A DNA stretch of 48,006 nucleotides from Nitrospirota bacterium (lineage in GTDB: Bacteria; Nitrospirota; Thermodesulfovibrionia; Thermodesulfovibrionales; Dissulfurispiraceae), in NCBI GenBank assembly GCA_015233365.1, contig JADFXU010000017.1, positions 1-48,006 of the forward strand, read 5' to 3'. Shown piece by piece: positions 38,486-46,179 of the stretch; the stretch's first letter is position 1; each line of letters starts with the position of its first letter. The position numbers and the translations under genes are program-made. Under the pieces are notes generated by a model, which was given only the letters and a program-made list of their open reading frames with translations, did no database searches and was not told the origin of the DNA.

Positions 38486-39187
38486 ATGGTTAATTCTATT
38501 TTAATAGTGGAAGATGATAAAAAGATGGCGAGGGTTGTGGAAGCTTACCTCGAAGGTGCGGGGTTCAGAGTCTCTCACTTCGAGAAAGGCAAGGACGCTT
38601 TAGAGGCAGCTTTAAAAGAGGTCCCGCTTCTAGTTATCCTAGACCTGATGTTGCCGGATATGAGTGGAGAAGAAGTATGCCAGGACCTTAAAGAGATAGG
38701 CGACTTTCCTGTTATTATGCTCACCGCAAAGTCATCGGAAGATGAAAGGATTGCTGGATTTGCCCTGGGCGCCGATGATTATGTTGTCAAACCGTTCAGC
38801 CCGAGGGAACTTGTGTGCAGGGTCAAGGCTGTTCTGAAGAGAAGACAAAAAGACGATCTCCGCGATGTCGGGTGCATGGGCTTCAATAATGAAAGTTTGT
38901 CTATCGACGGACGGAATTATGTTGTCAAAAAAAATGGGGTGCCGGTCAATCTTACACCGACGGAATTTAAGGTGTTGTTTACCCTTGCTTCTTCGCCGGA
39001 AAAGGTCTTTACACGGGATGAGCTTGTGCGGAATGCCCTTGGTTATGAATTCGAGGGATACGAGAGGAGCATTGATGCACATATTAAAAATATCCGCCAA
39101 AAAATCGAAGACGATCCCCGGAATCCGACATTTATTCTTACCATCTACGGCGTAGGCTACAGGTTCATCGGAAAGAAAGATGCTTAA
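38486..39187 (+). CDS. OmpR/PhoB-family response regulator
   Basis: A 233-residue DNA-binding regulator. The receiver domain has acidic Glu9-Asp10-Asp11, phospho-acceptor Asp53, Thr80 and Lys102. The C-terminal winged helix (about 135-230) includes LTPTEFKVLFTLASSPEKVFTRDELV and SIDAHIKNIRQKIEDDP, typical of the family. It overlaps its histidine kinase gene by eight bases and follows the P-type ATPase by 33 bases, so the three are likely one unit. The target is probably the ATPase or the ZraP-like gene downstream (inference). Confidence 0.93.
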   Translation: MVNSILIVEDDKKMARVVEAYLEGAGFRVSHFEKGKDALEAALKEVPLLVILDLMLPDMSGEEVCQDLKEIGDFPVIMLTAKSSEDERIAGFALGADDYVVKPFSPRELVCRVKAVLKRRQKDDLRDVGCMGFNNESLSIDGRNYVVKKNGVPVNLTPTEFKVLFTLASSPEKVFTRDELVRNALGYEFEGYERSIDAHIKNIRQKIEDDPRNPTFILTIYGVGYRFIGKKDA

Positions 39188-40547
39188 GAGTTTGTGGATA
39201 AAATTCTTTCTGCTGCTTCTCACGGTTTCCGTTATCGCGCTATCGGCCGCCTTTTTGCTAAGGGAATTAATGATAAAGGACTTCAGGGAATACCTGGAAG
39301 GCGAGACCGAGGACAGGGTTTATTGGGTTACGGCACACCTTGAGGGCACCTATGAAAGATATTCGGGATGGAAAAGAGGGAACATTGCAGAAGATGCGAT
39401 ATGGGCGTTGATGTCGGGATTGGAAATAAGGGTCCTGGATGAAAACGGTGAACCGGTAATGGATACGGAAAAAGCTGTCGGCATGCTTCCTCCACTCGAA
39501 AGAAAACATGTGACTGCACTCCTGGCACAGAGAGCTGAGGAAAGGACAGGTAACTATTTCCCCTATCCTCTTTTTTTTAACGGAAAGGAAATAGGCCGTC
39601 TCGAAGTCAGGTTTCTGCAGCCCGGCAAAGAAAACGTTTTTATCACGAGATCGAACAGATTTCTACTAATCTCGCTTTTGGGGTTAGGCGGTCTTGCAGT
39701 TGTTCTCAGCACTATTTTTTCCAGAAGGCTGACGGATCCGTTAAAGAGGCTGGCGGGAGCTGCGAGGTCTGTCAGCGAGGGGGATCTGAAAAGCAGGGTC
39801 ACGGTTTCAGGCAGTGATGAGATTGGCGAATTGTCGGCCGCGTTCAACAAGATGTCAAAGAAGCTTGAGATGCAGGAATCCCTCAGGAAAAAGCTGATTT
39901 CAAATGCCGCTCATGAGCTGAGAACTCCGGTGGGAGCAATGCGTGGAGAGCTTGAAGGCATGATAGACGATCTGATCCCTGTAGACAAGAACCACCTTAA
40001 GTCGTTACACGAGGAAACCGGTAGACTCAAGAGTATCCTAGAGGGCGTCGAGGAACTTTCCCGGGCCGAGGCCAGCGCTCTTTCTCTTGATAAACGTTCT
40101 CTGAAACTCAAGCCTTTCTTAAAGAGCATAATGGACATGTTCTATAAACAGTTCCATGATAAAGATATCGCGCTTGAGCTTATTTGTGATGACGAGTTCA
40201 GCATACATGCGGACCCTGACCGCCTCAGCCAGATTGTCATCAACCTTTTGAGTAACGCCCTGAAGGCGTCTTCTGCGGGCGGGAAGGTATGGATAAAGGC
40301 CGGTACAAATGGTCCGGATGTATTCATAGAAATCGGAGATACGGGAAGCGGGATAAAACCGGAAGATATGCCTTTTATATGCGAACGTTTTTTCAGGACT
40401 TCGGATGGAGGGTTGGGTCTCGGTCTCGCTATTGTTAAAGAGCTTGCAGAGGCCCATGACGGACGCATAGAGGCCCGGAGCGAATATGGAAAGGGCTCTG
40501 CTTTCACCGTGTTTCTGCCTTTGCAAAATCTTCACAATTCTTCATAA
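39180..40547 (+). CDS. Membrane sensor histidine kinase
   Basis: A 455-residue kinase partner of the preceding regulator. A membrane helix at about 7-30, a periplasmic sensor region at 31-155, a second helix at about 160-180 and a HAMP domain at about 180-230 lead to the HisKA domain with phospho-acceptor His245 (NAAHELRTPVG). The ATPase part has NLLSNALKA (N box), GDTGSGI (G1), a FERFF-like F box read as CERFFRT, and GLGLGLAIVKEL (G2). The periplasmic part shows no obvious metal-binding cluster, so the signal is unknown; the ZraP-like gene 72 bases downstream suggests metal or envelope stress. Confidence 0.93.
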   Translation: MLKSLWIKFFLLLLTVSVIALSAAFLLRELMIKDFREYLEGETEDRVYWVTAHLEGTYERYSGWKRGNIAEDAIWALMSGLEIRVLDENGEPVMDTEKAVGMLPPLERKHVTALLAQRAEERTGNYFPYPLFFNGKEIGRLEVRFLQPGKENVFITRSNRFLLISLLGLGGLAVVLSTIFSRRLTDPLKRLAGAARSVSEGDLKSRVTVSGSDEIGELSAAFNKMSKKLEMQESLRKKLISNAAHELRTPVGAMRGELEGMIDDLIPVDKNHLKSLHEETGRLKSILEGVEELSRAEASALSLDKRSLKLKPFLKSIMDMFYKQFHDKDIALELICDDEFSIHADPDRLSQIVINLLSNALKASSAGGKVWIKAGTNGPDVFIEIGDTGSGIKPEDMPFICERFFRTSDGGLGLGLAIVKELAEAHDGRIEARSEYGKGSAFTVFLPLQNLHNSS

Positions 40548-40619
40548 TTCCTTCGCTGTCTCTTCTTGATCCTTTGATACGCTATAGACAGAAGATCAAA
40601 GAAAAAGGAGGACAAGGAA

Positions 40620-41048
40620 ATGAAGAAAACAAAGGAAGTAACGGTGGCAAGTCTGGTGTTGGTGGCTGTTGCATTATTGCTCCTCGCCGGTGGCGCTTAC
40701 GCCGGGTGGGGCGGCGGTTATGGGCCGTGTTACGGTACTGGTGCGAATGCCGAAACCGTCCAAAAATATCGGCATGAAACCGTTAGCCTGAGAGACGAGC
40801 TTGTGGCAAAGCGCATAGAATTGAGAAACGAGTATAACAAGCCTGTACAGGATGCAAACCGTATTGGGGAACTGCGGAAGGAGATCATAGACCTGCAGAC
40901 TAAAATTCATACGGCTGCGGACAAGTATGGTCTTACTGCGGGAGACTGCGGTATGGGAAGGGGAATGATGGCTGGGACCGGCGGAGGAAGGGGAATGATT
41001 GATGGGATATCCATGCCCTATGCTGGGATGGTAGAATTATTAAACTGA
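40620..41048 (+). CDS. ZraP/Spy-like periplasmic protein
   Basis: A 142-residue exported protein: signal peptide MKKTKEVTVASLVLVAVALLLLAGG..AYA, then a Gly-rich CYGTG stretch, a long charged helical region (about 47-97, with RDELVAKRIELRNEYNKP and RIGELRKEIIDLQTKI) and a Gly/Met-rich tail (GMGRGMMAGTGGGRGMIDG). This layout matches periplasmic metal-stress chaperones (ZraP, Spy, CpxP) that bind metals and misfolded proteins. The Met-rich tail could bind Cu or Ag. AAAGGAGG lies before the ATG. An inverted repeat CTTTGAT/ATCAAAG (40572-40578, 40595-40601) precedes it and may be a regulator site. Confidence 0.8.
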   Translation: MKKTKEVTVASLVLVAVALLLLAGGAYAGWGGGYGPCYGTGANAETVQKYRHETVSLRDELVAKRIELRNEYNKPVQDANRIGELRKEIIDLQTKIHTAADKYGLTAGDCGMGRGMMAGTGGGRGMIDGISMPYAGMVELLN

Positions 41049-41050
41049 CC

Positions 41051-41082
41051 TATTCGGGAGGATAAGTATATCCTCCCGAATA
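41051..41082. terminator. Hairpin after the ZraP-like gene (terminator or attenuator)
   Basis: Perfect 14-bp arms at 41051-41064 and 41069-41082 enclose the loop AGTA, immediately after the ZraP-like gene. The left arm contains GGGAGGA, which the right arm sequesters. No T-run follows (A-rich instead on this strand), so a termination, processing or attenuation role for the next gene is open. Confidence 0.6.
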
Positions 41083-41111
41083 AAAAAAGATTGTGCTGGT
41101 GTTTGCAACTG

Positions 41112-41450
41112 ATGAAAAAAACAATTTTATTTGCCGCCTTTTTTTCAATTCTCACTGCACTTTTCGGTCCTTATGCCTATGCAATGAACGGAGGACAGGG
41201 TGAGAATCCATATGGAACCTATTGTCCGGGTCACAGGTGGGGATGGTACGGGGCAAAAAGGGCGGTCGGCACAGCAGAAGACGCAAGAAGAATACTTGTA
41301 GAGTATTTCTCGCCTAAAGGAAACTTTAAGATAGGGGAGATTAGGGAAAGAAAGTGGTTTTTTGAGGCCGACATCAGAAACGAGGGCGACAAATTGATAG
41401 ACACGGTAATTGTGGACAAGAGGACGGGAAGAATTCGCTCTATTTATTAG
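41112..41450 (+). CDS. Small exported protein next to the ZraP-like gene
   Basis: A 112-residue protein, starting at ATG 41112 with the signal peptide KKTILFAAFFSILTALFGPYAYA (two short hydrophobic blocks). The mature part opens with a Gly/Tyr/His-rich stretch (NPYGTYCPGHRWGWYG), then a helix-strand unit, TAEDARRILVEYF to FEADIRNEGDKLIDTVIVDKRTGRIRSIY, that resembles one PepSY-like repeat. Similar proteins occur beside ZraP-like genes in several environmental bacteria. His and Cys residues in the first segment could bind metal. There is no clear ribosome-binding site; the hairpin upstream may control its expression. Confidence 0.65.
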   Translation: MKKTILFAAFFSILTALFGPYAYAMNGGQGENPYGTYCPGHRWGWYGAKRAVGTAEDARRILVEYFSPKGNFKIGEIRERKWFFEADIRNEGDKLIDTVIVDKRTGRIRSIY

Positions 41451-41974
41451 CTCTATTCTTCTTCTTTAGACTCAGCGTTGATGCCACCTTTAGAACTGCA
41501 CATTTCTTACCAAACTCCACAGTCAATGAATTTTGCAACTGCCGCTTGTTACTTGGTGAAATGCCGTGGGCATGCCTTTAGAACAACGTCAATTTCCCAT
41601 CGTATTGTTGAGAAAGTTGCTCCTTCCTGCAACTATCGATTAGTCGGTGGAACTGACATCGGGCCTTGATTAAGATACCTCGCTGCAATTATATCTGTTG
41701 CCGATGAAGGTTTCTTCCAGTATTGCGTATAGGGGAAAACCCGGGCGCCTGCATCCCGGCAAGACGAGGGGACCCGTCGGATGTGGTCAGACCATCCACA
41801 ATTCGGGACGTACTTCTCAGTTATGGAAAATTGCAACTTCCGAGGAGTACTGAATAGTAGTTTTGCAAATTATATGCACACCGAAACCGAACGGGTTTCA
41901 GAATAATAGAGACTGAGCTATTGTAGCTCAATCCTAGGTCATTCGGTTGTGCTCGATATGATGAATAGCGGTTC
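41451..41974. other. Gene-poor gap with a possible structured segment
   Basis: No convincing gene is found in these 524 bases. The segment 41876-41952 can form a 10-bp closing helix (GCACACCGAA with TTCGGTTGTGC, one bulged T) enclosing a 7-bp hairpin TGAGCTA-TTG-TAGCTCA at 41914-41930. It is near tRNA length but lacks a T-arm, so it is not called a tRNA. Low confidence as a functional RNA. Confidence 0.35.
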
Positions 41975-42292
41975 TCATCTGCGGCTCCCTTTAAAGAGAG
42001 AAAGCAAGCTCCGGATAAATCCGCGTTTGTGTTTTCCCTCCGCTACACCTATAAACAATTCTCTGTGCAATAGATCCTGTGGCAAAAAAGCGGGCTGCTC
42101 CTTTTCAGATGGCTCGCCGTCACAACACTGTTTCGGGTAATAGCATGGACATGTGAAGTCTATAGCTTCCGCGGCCTCGCCGATCCGCCGCGCTAACTCC
42201 TCGGCAAAAGCCGGATCGTCTATCTCAAAGACCACACCCTTCTTAATCCCTGCCTCTTTAGCTGTAGTTCTGTAAGCTTCCCTCGTCTTCAT
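41975..42292 (-). CDS. Small Cys-cluster protein, unknown function
   Basis: A 105-residue protein with a good ribosome-binding site (AAGGAG seven bases before the ATG) and a promoter at 42320-42348. It starts MKTREAYRTTAKEAGIKKG, then has an acidic helical stretch (VFEIDDPAFAEELARRIGEAAEAI), a Cys cluster CPCYYPKQCC at about 48-57, and a basic C-terminus ending KRGFIRSLLSLFKGSRR. The C-x-C-x6-C-C spacing could hold zinc or an iron-sulfur cluster. No membrane segment or signal peptide is present. I do not recognise the family; the neighbours give no clear context. Confidence 0.65.
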   Translation of the reverse strand: MKTREAYRTTAKEAGIKKGVVFEIDDPAFAEELARRIGEAAEAIDFTCPCYYPKQCCDGEPSEKEQPAFLPQDLLHRELFIGVAEGKHKRGFIRSLLSLFKGSRR

Positions 42293-42319
42293 TTTAACTC
42301 CTTACTATTTTCATCCCTT

Positions 42320-42348
42320 ATTCTAGCACTCTTATAGTCTATTCCCAA
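42320..42348 (-). promoter_or_regulatory. Candidate promoter of the Cys-cluster gene
   Basis: On the minus strand TTGGGA (42348-42343) and TAGAAT (42325-42320) are 17 nt apart, 28 bases before the start codon. The -10 matches consensus in five of six positions and the -35 in four. Confidence 0.4.
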
Positions 42349-42468
42349 ATCTCACCTTTGTATTTTTCTGCATTTTATCCGAGTCACCGTTTCTATAGGT
42401 TCGGGACCGTGGTGGCCTTATCCAAGTGAATAAGTAGGCATTTGATTTAAAGTGTAGTAAAATAGCCG

Positions 42469-42672
42469 ATGCGAGTTGTGTTGCAGCGAGTGACGCGAGC
42501 CTGTGTGGTTATTGACAACCGGGAAGTGAGCCGTGTGGGTAATGGATTTCTTCTATTGGGTGGGATTCACAAAGACGACACGCCTGAAGCTGCCGATTTC
42601 CTCTGCGTCTGTTTGGGTGCGCAGGCAGAGCAGTTCATCAGGAATTTTGAGGAGAGGATTCTTGAACAATAA
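42469..42672 (+). pseudogene. dtd: Truncated D-aminoacyl-tRNA deacylase
   Basis: The first ~50 residues match the start of Dtd, which removes D-amino acids from tRNA: RVVLQRVTRACVVID then FLLLGGIHKDDTPEAADFL. The protein stops at 67 residues while complete Dtd has about 145; the SQFT and Gly-Pro catalytic motifs of the second half are missing. The last ~20 residues (CLGAQAEQFIRNFEERILEQ) do not look like Dtd, so the frame has probably been broken by deletion or rearrangement. No continuation is visible downstream. TAAAAT lies five bases before the ATG and no ribosome-binding site is present. Confidence 0.75.
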
Positions 42673-42752
42673 ACACATTGCAAAGTTCATTTAGGAGGGG
42701 GTTTGTTAAAAGGTCCACTTAACAAAAAATAGGGGCTGATATAATTTTTTGC

Positions 42753-42796
42753 AAAAAGGGGAACTCAAACTCTATGCACCCGCCTCCCGGAGTTCC
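42753..42796 (-). terminator. Terminator of the aldolase gene
   Basis: Read on the minus strand, just after the fba stop, GGAACTC (42796-42790) pairs with GAGTTCC (42766-42760) and is followed by CCTTTTT (to 42753). The stem is 7 bp with a 23-nt loop; the T-run is good. Confidence 0.5.
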
Positions 42797-42798
42797 AC

Positions 42799-43827
42799 CT
42801 ATTTCTTAAACATCGTTGTTCCGACAGCCCGCAGATCGCTCACCGCCTGTTTGACCCGCTCTGCCATGGCAGATTCGGCCAGGGATAGATAAATTCGGGG
42901 ATCATAGGCCTTTTTGTCCCCCATCTCTCCATCCACCTTGAGAACGCCATTATAGTTTTTCAGCATGTGGTCTGCGATCGCACGGGTGAAGGCATACTGG
43001 GTGTCGGTGTCGATATTCATCTTGACAACACTGTAATCGATAGCCTCATGGATGTCCCGCAGTTCGGAGCCTGAGCCTCCATGGAAGACAAGGTAAAAAC
43101 GCGCCTTTTCCCCGTACTCTTTCACAACGGCCTCCTGGCAGTCCTTCAGGATAGAGGGCTTAAGCTTCACGTGGCCTGGCTTGTAGACGCCGTGGACATT
43201 ACCGAAGGTGGCGGCAAGGAGATACCGTGCGCCCTTGATGGCATTCAACTGCCGGGCAACCTCAAGGGTGTCCTCAGGCGTTGTATAGAGCTTGGCGCCT
43301 GCCTCTCCCTTAACGCCATCCTCTTCTCCGCCGACAACTCCGGCTTCGATTTCGAGGACGAGTTCATTTCTCTGGAACCGTTCCAGGAGCTTGACAGCAA
43401 TATCGAGGTTCTCTTTGAGGGGCAGGGCGCTTCCATCGAACATATGGCTGTTGAAGAGGTTAGGCCTGCCTGCCGCCCTCCGCTTTTCGGTCTCTTCCAC
43501 GAGAGGAATGACCAATTTGTCGAGCTTGTCCGCCTGGCAGTGGTCTGTATGGAGGGCGACATAGACCGGATAGCTTTCCGCCACACGATGCACATGTTCG
43601 GCGATCGAGATCGCCCCAATAGCCATGTCCTTTAAGGAAGATCCCGCGGCAAACGCGCCGCCGCCGGTCGAGACCTGGATGATACCGTCGCTACCGCTTT
43701 CGGCAAGGCCCTTGAGAACGGCATTTGCAGTCGTGAGCGATGTCACGTTGATGGCGGGATAGGCAAAGTGTCCCTCCCGCGCCCTGTCGAGCATCTGACA
43801 ATATATCTTGTAATCAGCTACCGGCAT
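42799..43827 (-). CDS. fba: Class II fructose-bisphosphate aldolase
   Basis: A 342-residue zinc-dependent aldolase that splits or forms fructose 1,6-bisphosphate. The catalytic acid and a zinc-binding His are in ALHTDHCQ, other zinc ligands are His in NVHGVYKPGH and FHGGSGS, and KMNIDTDTQYAFTRA closes the phosphate site. The EIEAGVVGGEEDGV segment is typical of the long class IIA enzymes. GGAGG sits five bases before the ATG. It lies 119 bases downstream of pfkA on the same strand, so the two sequential glycolytic steps are probably co-transcribed. Confidence 0.94.
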   Translation of the reverse strand: MPVADYKIYCQMLDRAREGHFAYPAINVTSLTTANAVLKGLAESGSDGIIQVSTGGGAFAAGSSLKDMAIGAISIAEHVHRVAESYPVYVALHTDHCQADKLDKLVIPLVEETEKRRAAGRPNLFNSHMFDGSALPLKENLDIAVKLLERFQRNELVLEIEAGVVGGEEDGVKGEAGAKLYTTPEDTLEVARQLNAIKGARYLLAATFGNVHGVYKPGHVKLKPSILKDCQEAVVKEYGEKARFYLVFHGGSGSELRDIHEAIDYSVVKMNIDTDTQYAFTRAIADHMLKNYNGVLKVDGEMGDKKAYDPRIYLSLAESAMAERVKQAVSDLRAVGTTMFKK

Positions 43828-43946
43828 AAATACCTCCGTTCAATCAAGAATTTTATCGCAGCGGCGAATTATGTTTCATTCACGCGTCAACCCGATGCAT
43901 CGCTCAGGCAATGCAGGGGTCAAAGGCGCGCACTCGCGTATATTCC

Positions 43947-45041
43947 TCAGTCCCCGAAGGATATGCCTATCTCACGCGCTGTTATCATCGTGTCGTTTTC
44001 GGTAGGCACGTTCTTGATTTGACCGATAACATCACTGAGAGGGACAGCCGTTACCAGGGGAGGATTGAGGGCGACCATTGTTCCAAACTTCTTTTCCCCT
44101 GCTATGCGAACTGCAGCAGCACCGAAGCGGAGACCCATCAGGCGGTCGAAGGTTGTGGGTGAGCCGCCGCGCTGAAGGTGCCCGAGTACAAGAGAGCGCG
44201 TGTCTTTGCCGGTTCCTCTCGCAATTTCCTTTGCCACATATTCTCCGACACCACCCAGTACCACATCCTGCCGTCCAACCTCACCATTTCCCCTGTCAAG
44301 GACCCGGCCACCCAGGGGTGCCGCACCTTCTGCAACAACTACAATTGCATAGTGATGTCCGTGCAGCTCAAGTTCGCTGATATGGTCGCATATTTTTTCT
44401 ATATTAAAAGGAATCTCGGGTATGAGAACAACATTGGCTGAACCTGCAACGCCGCTATGGAGGGCAATCCAACCAGCATGACGTCCCATCACCTCCACGA
44501 CCATCACGCGGTCATGTGACTTGGCAGTAGAGTGAAGGCGGTCAATGGCTTCTGTAGCTATGTTCACGGCAGTATCGAAACCGAACGTAACAACAGTCGA
44601 GCAAATATCGTTATCTATGGTCTTGGGAACTCCTATAATCGGCATTCCTTTCTTGTGGAAATTATACGCGATCTCAAGACTGCCGTCCCCGCCCACCGCA
44701 ATCAGGCAACCGAAGCGAAGGCGTTTGAAATTATCTATCACTTTATCCGATACATCCCGTATTTCAGTCTCGCCTGCCACGTTGGTAATAGGCATTTTGA
44801 AGGGGTTTCCCTTATTGGTAGTCCCGATAATAGTGCCCCCCAAACTACAGATGTCATGCACCATGGCCGGAGTCAGGCGTACTATCTCGTCAGCGTTGAG
44901 CAGGCCTGCATATCCGTTCTTTATGCCATAGACCTCCCAATTCCTGCTGTCAGCTCCCATCACAACTGCCTTGATAACTGCATTAAGCCCCGGGGCATCT
45001 CCGCCGCCGGTGCTGATAGCAATTCTCATTCCCTTCTCCAT
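43947..45041 (-). CDS. pfkA: 6-phosphofructokinase
   Basis: A 364-residue PfkA-family enzyme phosphorylating fructose 6-phosphate. The nucleotide region has GGGDAPGLN at 12-20 and GGDGS at 117-121. The catalytic loop is PKTIDND at 139-145 with base Asp143, and the substrate region has MGRHAGWIA. The Gly after GGD favours ATP as donor, while the Lys in PKTIDND is the residue found in pyrophosphate-using enzymes, so donor choice (ATP most likely) is not certain. An AGGAGG site and the extended -10 promoter at 45124-45132 support ATG 45041; a second Met is at residue 5. Confidence 0.92.
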   Translation of the reverse strand: MEKGMRIAISTGGGDAPGLNAVIKAVVMGADSRNWEVYGIKNGYAGLLNADEIVRLTPAMVHDICSLGGTIIGTTNKGNPFKMPITNVAGETEIRDVSDKVIDNFKRLRFGCLIAVGGDGSLEIAYNFHKKGMPIIGVPKTIDNDICSTVVTFGFDTAVNIATEAIDRLHSTAKSHDRVMVVEVMGRHAGWIALHSGVAGSANVVLIPEIPFNIEKICDHISELELHGHHYAIVVVAEGAAPLGGRVLDRGNGEVGRQDVVLGGVGEYVAKEIARGTGKDTRSLVLGHLQRGGSPTTFDRLMGLRFGAAAVRIAGEKKFGTMVALNPPLVTAVPLSDVIGQIKNVPTENDTMITAREIGISFGD

Positions 45042-45123
45042 AAGGCAATTCCTCCTGTTGCGGAATTAATGCCGGCGGCTTCTCCTGCCAATATAACCGA
45101 ACGCTTTTTGCTGACCGTTGGCC

Positions 45124-45132
45124 ATTATACCA
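45124..45132 (-). promoter_or_regulatory. Extended -10 promoter of pfkA
   Basis: On the minus strand TGGTATAAT (45132-45124) is an extended -10 box. A -35 box is not obvious, as is usual for extended -10 promoters. The leader to the pfkA ATG would be about 75 nt. Confidence 0.45.
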
Positions 45133-45226
45133 TATCACAAGCGGGCAGATGAGGGCAGGACTTTTCGGTAAAGAATTCCGCGGTCATGAAAAAACAATAT
45201 TGGTATCGGCTGCTGTGAACTTGACC

Positions 45227-45256
45227 TTTACAGAAAAACAAACCTGGTTATATAAT
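45227..45256 (+). promoter_or_regulatory. Sigma70-type promoter of the 67-residue ORF
   Basis: TTTACA (45227-45232) and TATAAT (45251-45256) are 18 nt apart. The -10 ends eight bases before the ATG at 45265, the same distance as at the DUF2147 gene, so the message would be leaderless or nearly so. Confidence 0.45.
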
Positions 45257-45264
45257 ATTGCCCC

Positions 45265-45468
45265 ATGTCTATGATGCTCGAAAATCTCCGGTTAATCCTC
45301 GAACACACGCATAACTCTTATATGTTTCAGACCAGATGCCGCGCCCATAAGATTATTATTGAGCGACTTCACGACGGAAGCATTGTCGCCTATCGTTCCG
45401 ATGACAGGGAGGACAGTATAACGGTGGACACGGCGCAGGAGCCCTTTGATAAACTGCTGCGCTTTTGA
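45265..45468 (+). CDS. Small 67-residue protein, unknown function
   Basis: The product starts MSMMLENLRLILEHTHNS and has a YMFQTRCRAHKIIIERL stretch, ending in an acidic tail (DDREDSITVDTAQEPFDKLLRF). It has no membrane segment. A good promoter lies just upstream, but no ribosome-binding site is present; translation could be leaderless. It ends 42 bases before the SRAP gene on the same strand. I do not recognise the family, and a non-coding origin cannot be excluded. Confidence 0.5.
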   Translation: MSMMLENLRLILEHTHNSYMFQTRCRAHKIIIERLHDGSIVAYRSDDREDSITVDTAQEPFDKLLRF

Positions 45469-45493
45469 AGAGAGAGTGCTATATGAATAAAAT
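45465..45493 (+). promoter_or_regulatory. Candidate promoter of the SRAP gene
   Basis: TTGAAG (45465-45470) and TAAAAT (45488-45493) are 17 nt apart. The start codon at 45511 is 17 bases after the -10, giving a leader of about 11 nt and no Shine-Dalgarno sequence. Confidence 0.35.
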
Positions 45494-45510
45494 ATGGAAC
45501 CACAAATAGT

Positions 45511-46179
45511 ATGTGTGGAAGATTCGATCTTCATTCTGAGACAAAGGTAATTCTTAGAGAGTTCAGAGTGGACAGCTTCTCGACTGACTACCACCCCAGC
45601 TATAATATCGCGCCGTCCCGCCGGATTGTCATTATTAAGGACGATGGCAAGAAGCATATCGTACAGTGCATGTGGGGATTTCTGCCCTCATGGGTAAAGG
45701 ACCCTTCTATGGCAAATAAAATGATCAATGCCAGGGCAGAGACAGTAGCAGAAAAGCCTGCATTCAAAGACTCATTCAGGCATAGAAGATGCCTTGTAGT
45801 TGCTGACGGGTTTTTTGAATGGCGCAGACAGGGCAAGCGCAAGATGCCCGTTTATGTCCGGCTCAAATCTCGCAGCCCAATCGGTTTTGCCGGCATTTAC
45901 AATACGTGGACATCTCCTGAGGGAGAGTCGATCTGCACTTGCGCTATTATCACCACTGAAGCAAATGATTTGCTGGAGCCTATTCATGACAGAATGCCCG
46001 CCATAATCCCTAAAGATGGGGAAGATCTCTGGCTTGACCCGCATATAACTGAGAAGGAGCGACTGATGCCGCTACTGAGGCCGTATGCTTCCGAGGATAT
46101 GGAGATGTATGATGTTTCGCCGCTCGTCAACAAGCCCGGTTATGATTCCCCGGAAATAATTATTCCTGATAAAGGATAG
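45511..46179 (+). CDS. SOS response-associated (SRAP/YedK/HMCES) protein
   Basis: A 222-residue SRAP-domain protein that traps abasic sites in single-stranded DNA by a covalent link to the N-terminal cysteine. Met1 is followed directly by catalytic Cys2 (MCGRF). Other active residues are Asn73 (NARAET), Glu103 (GFFEWRR) and His159 (PIHDRMP), in positions that match E. coli YedK (Cys2, Asn75, Glu105, His160). Because Cys2 must be exposed after Met removal, the ATG at 45511 is certain despite the lack of a ribosome-binding site. No LexA-like box is seen upstream. Confidence 0.93.
   Translation: MCGRFDLHSETKVILREFRVDSFSTDYHPSYNIAPSRRIVIIKDDGKKHIVQCMWGFLPSWVKDPSMANKMINARAETVAEKPAFKDSFRHRRCLVVADGFFEWRRQGKRKMPVYVRLKSRSPIGFAGIYNTWTSPEGESICTCAIITTEANDLLEPIHDRMPAIIPKDGEDLWLDPHITEKERLMPLLRPYASEDMEMYDVSPLVNKPGYDSPEIIIPDKG

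Noticed and set aside
41876-41952. tRNA candidate of ~77 nt
   Set aside because: An acceptor-like helix is present, but T-arm, D-arm and anticodon loop features are missing.
43081-43635. 184-codon plus-strand frame opposite the aldolase
   Set aside because: Shadow of fba, whose catalytic motifs are intact on the minus strand.
44532-45152. 206-codon plus-strand frame opposite pfkA
   Set aside because: Shadow of pfkA, which has the complete catalytic motifs and a promoter.
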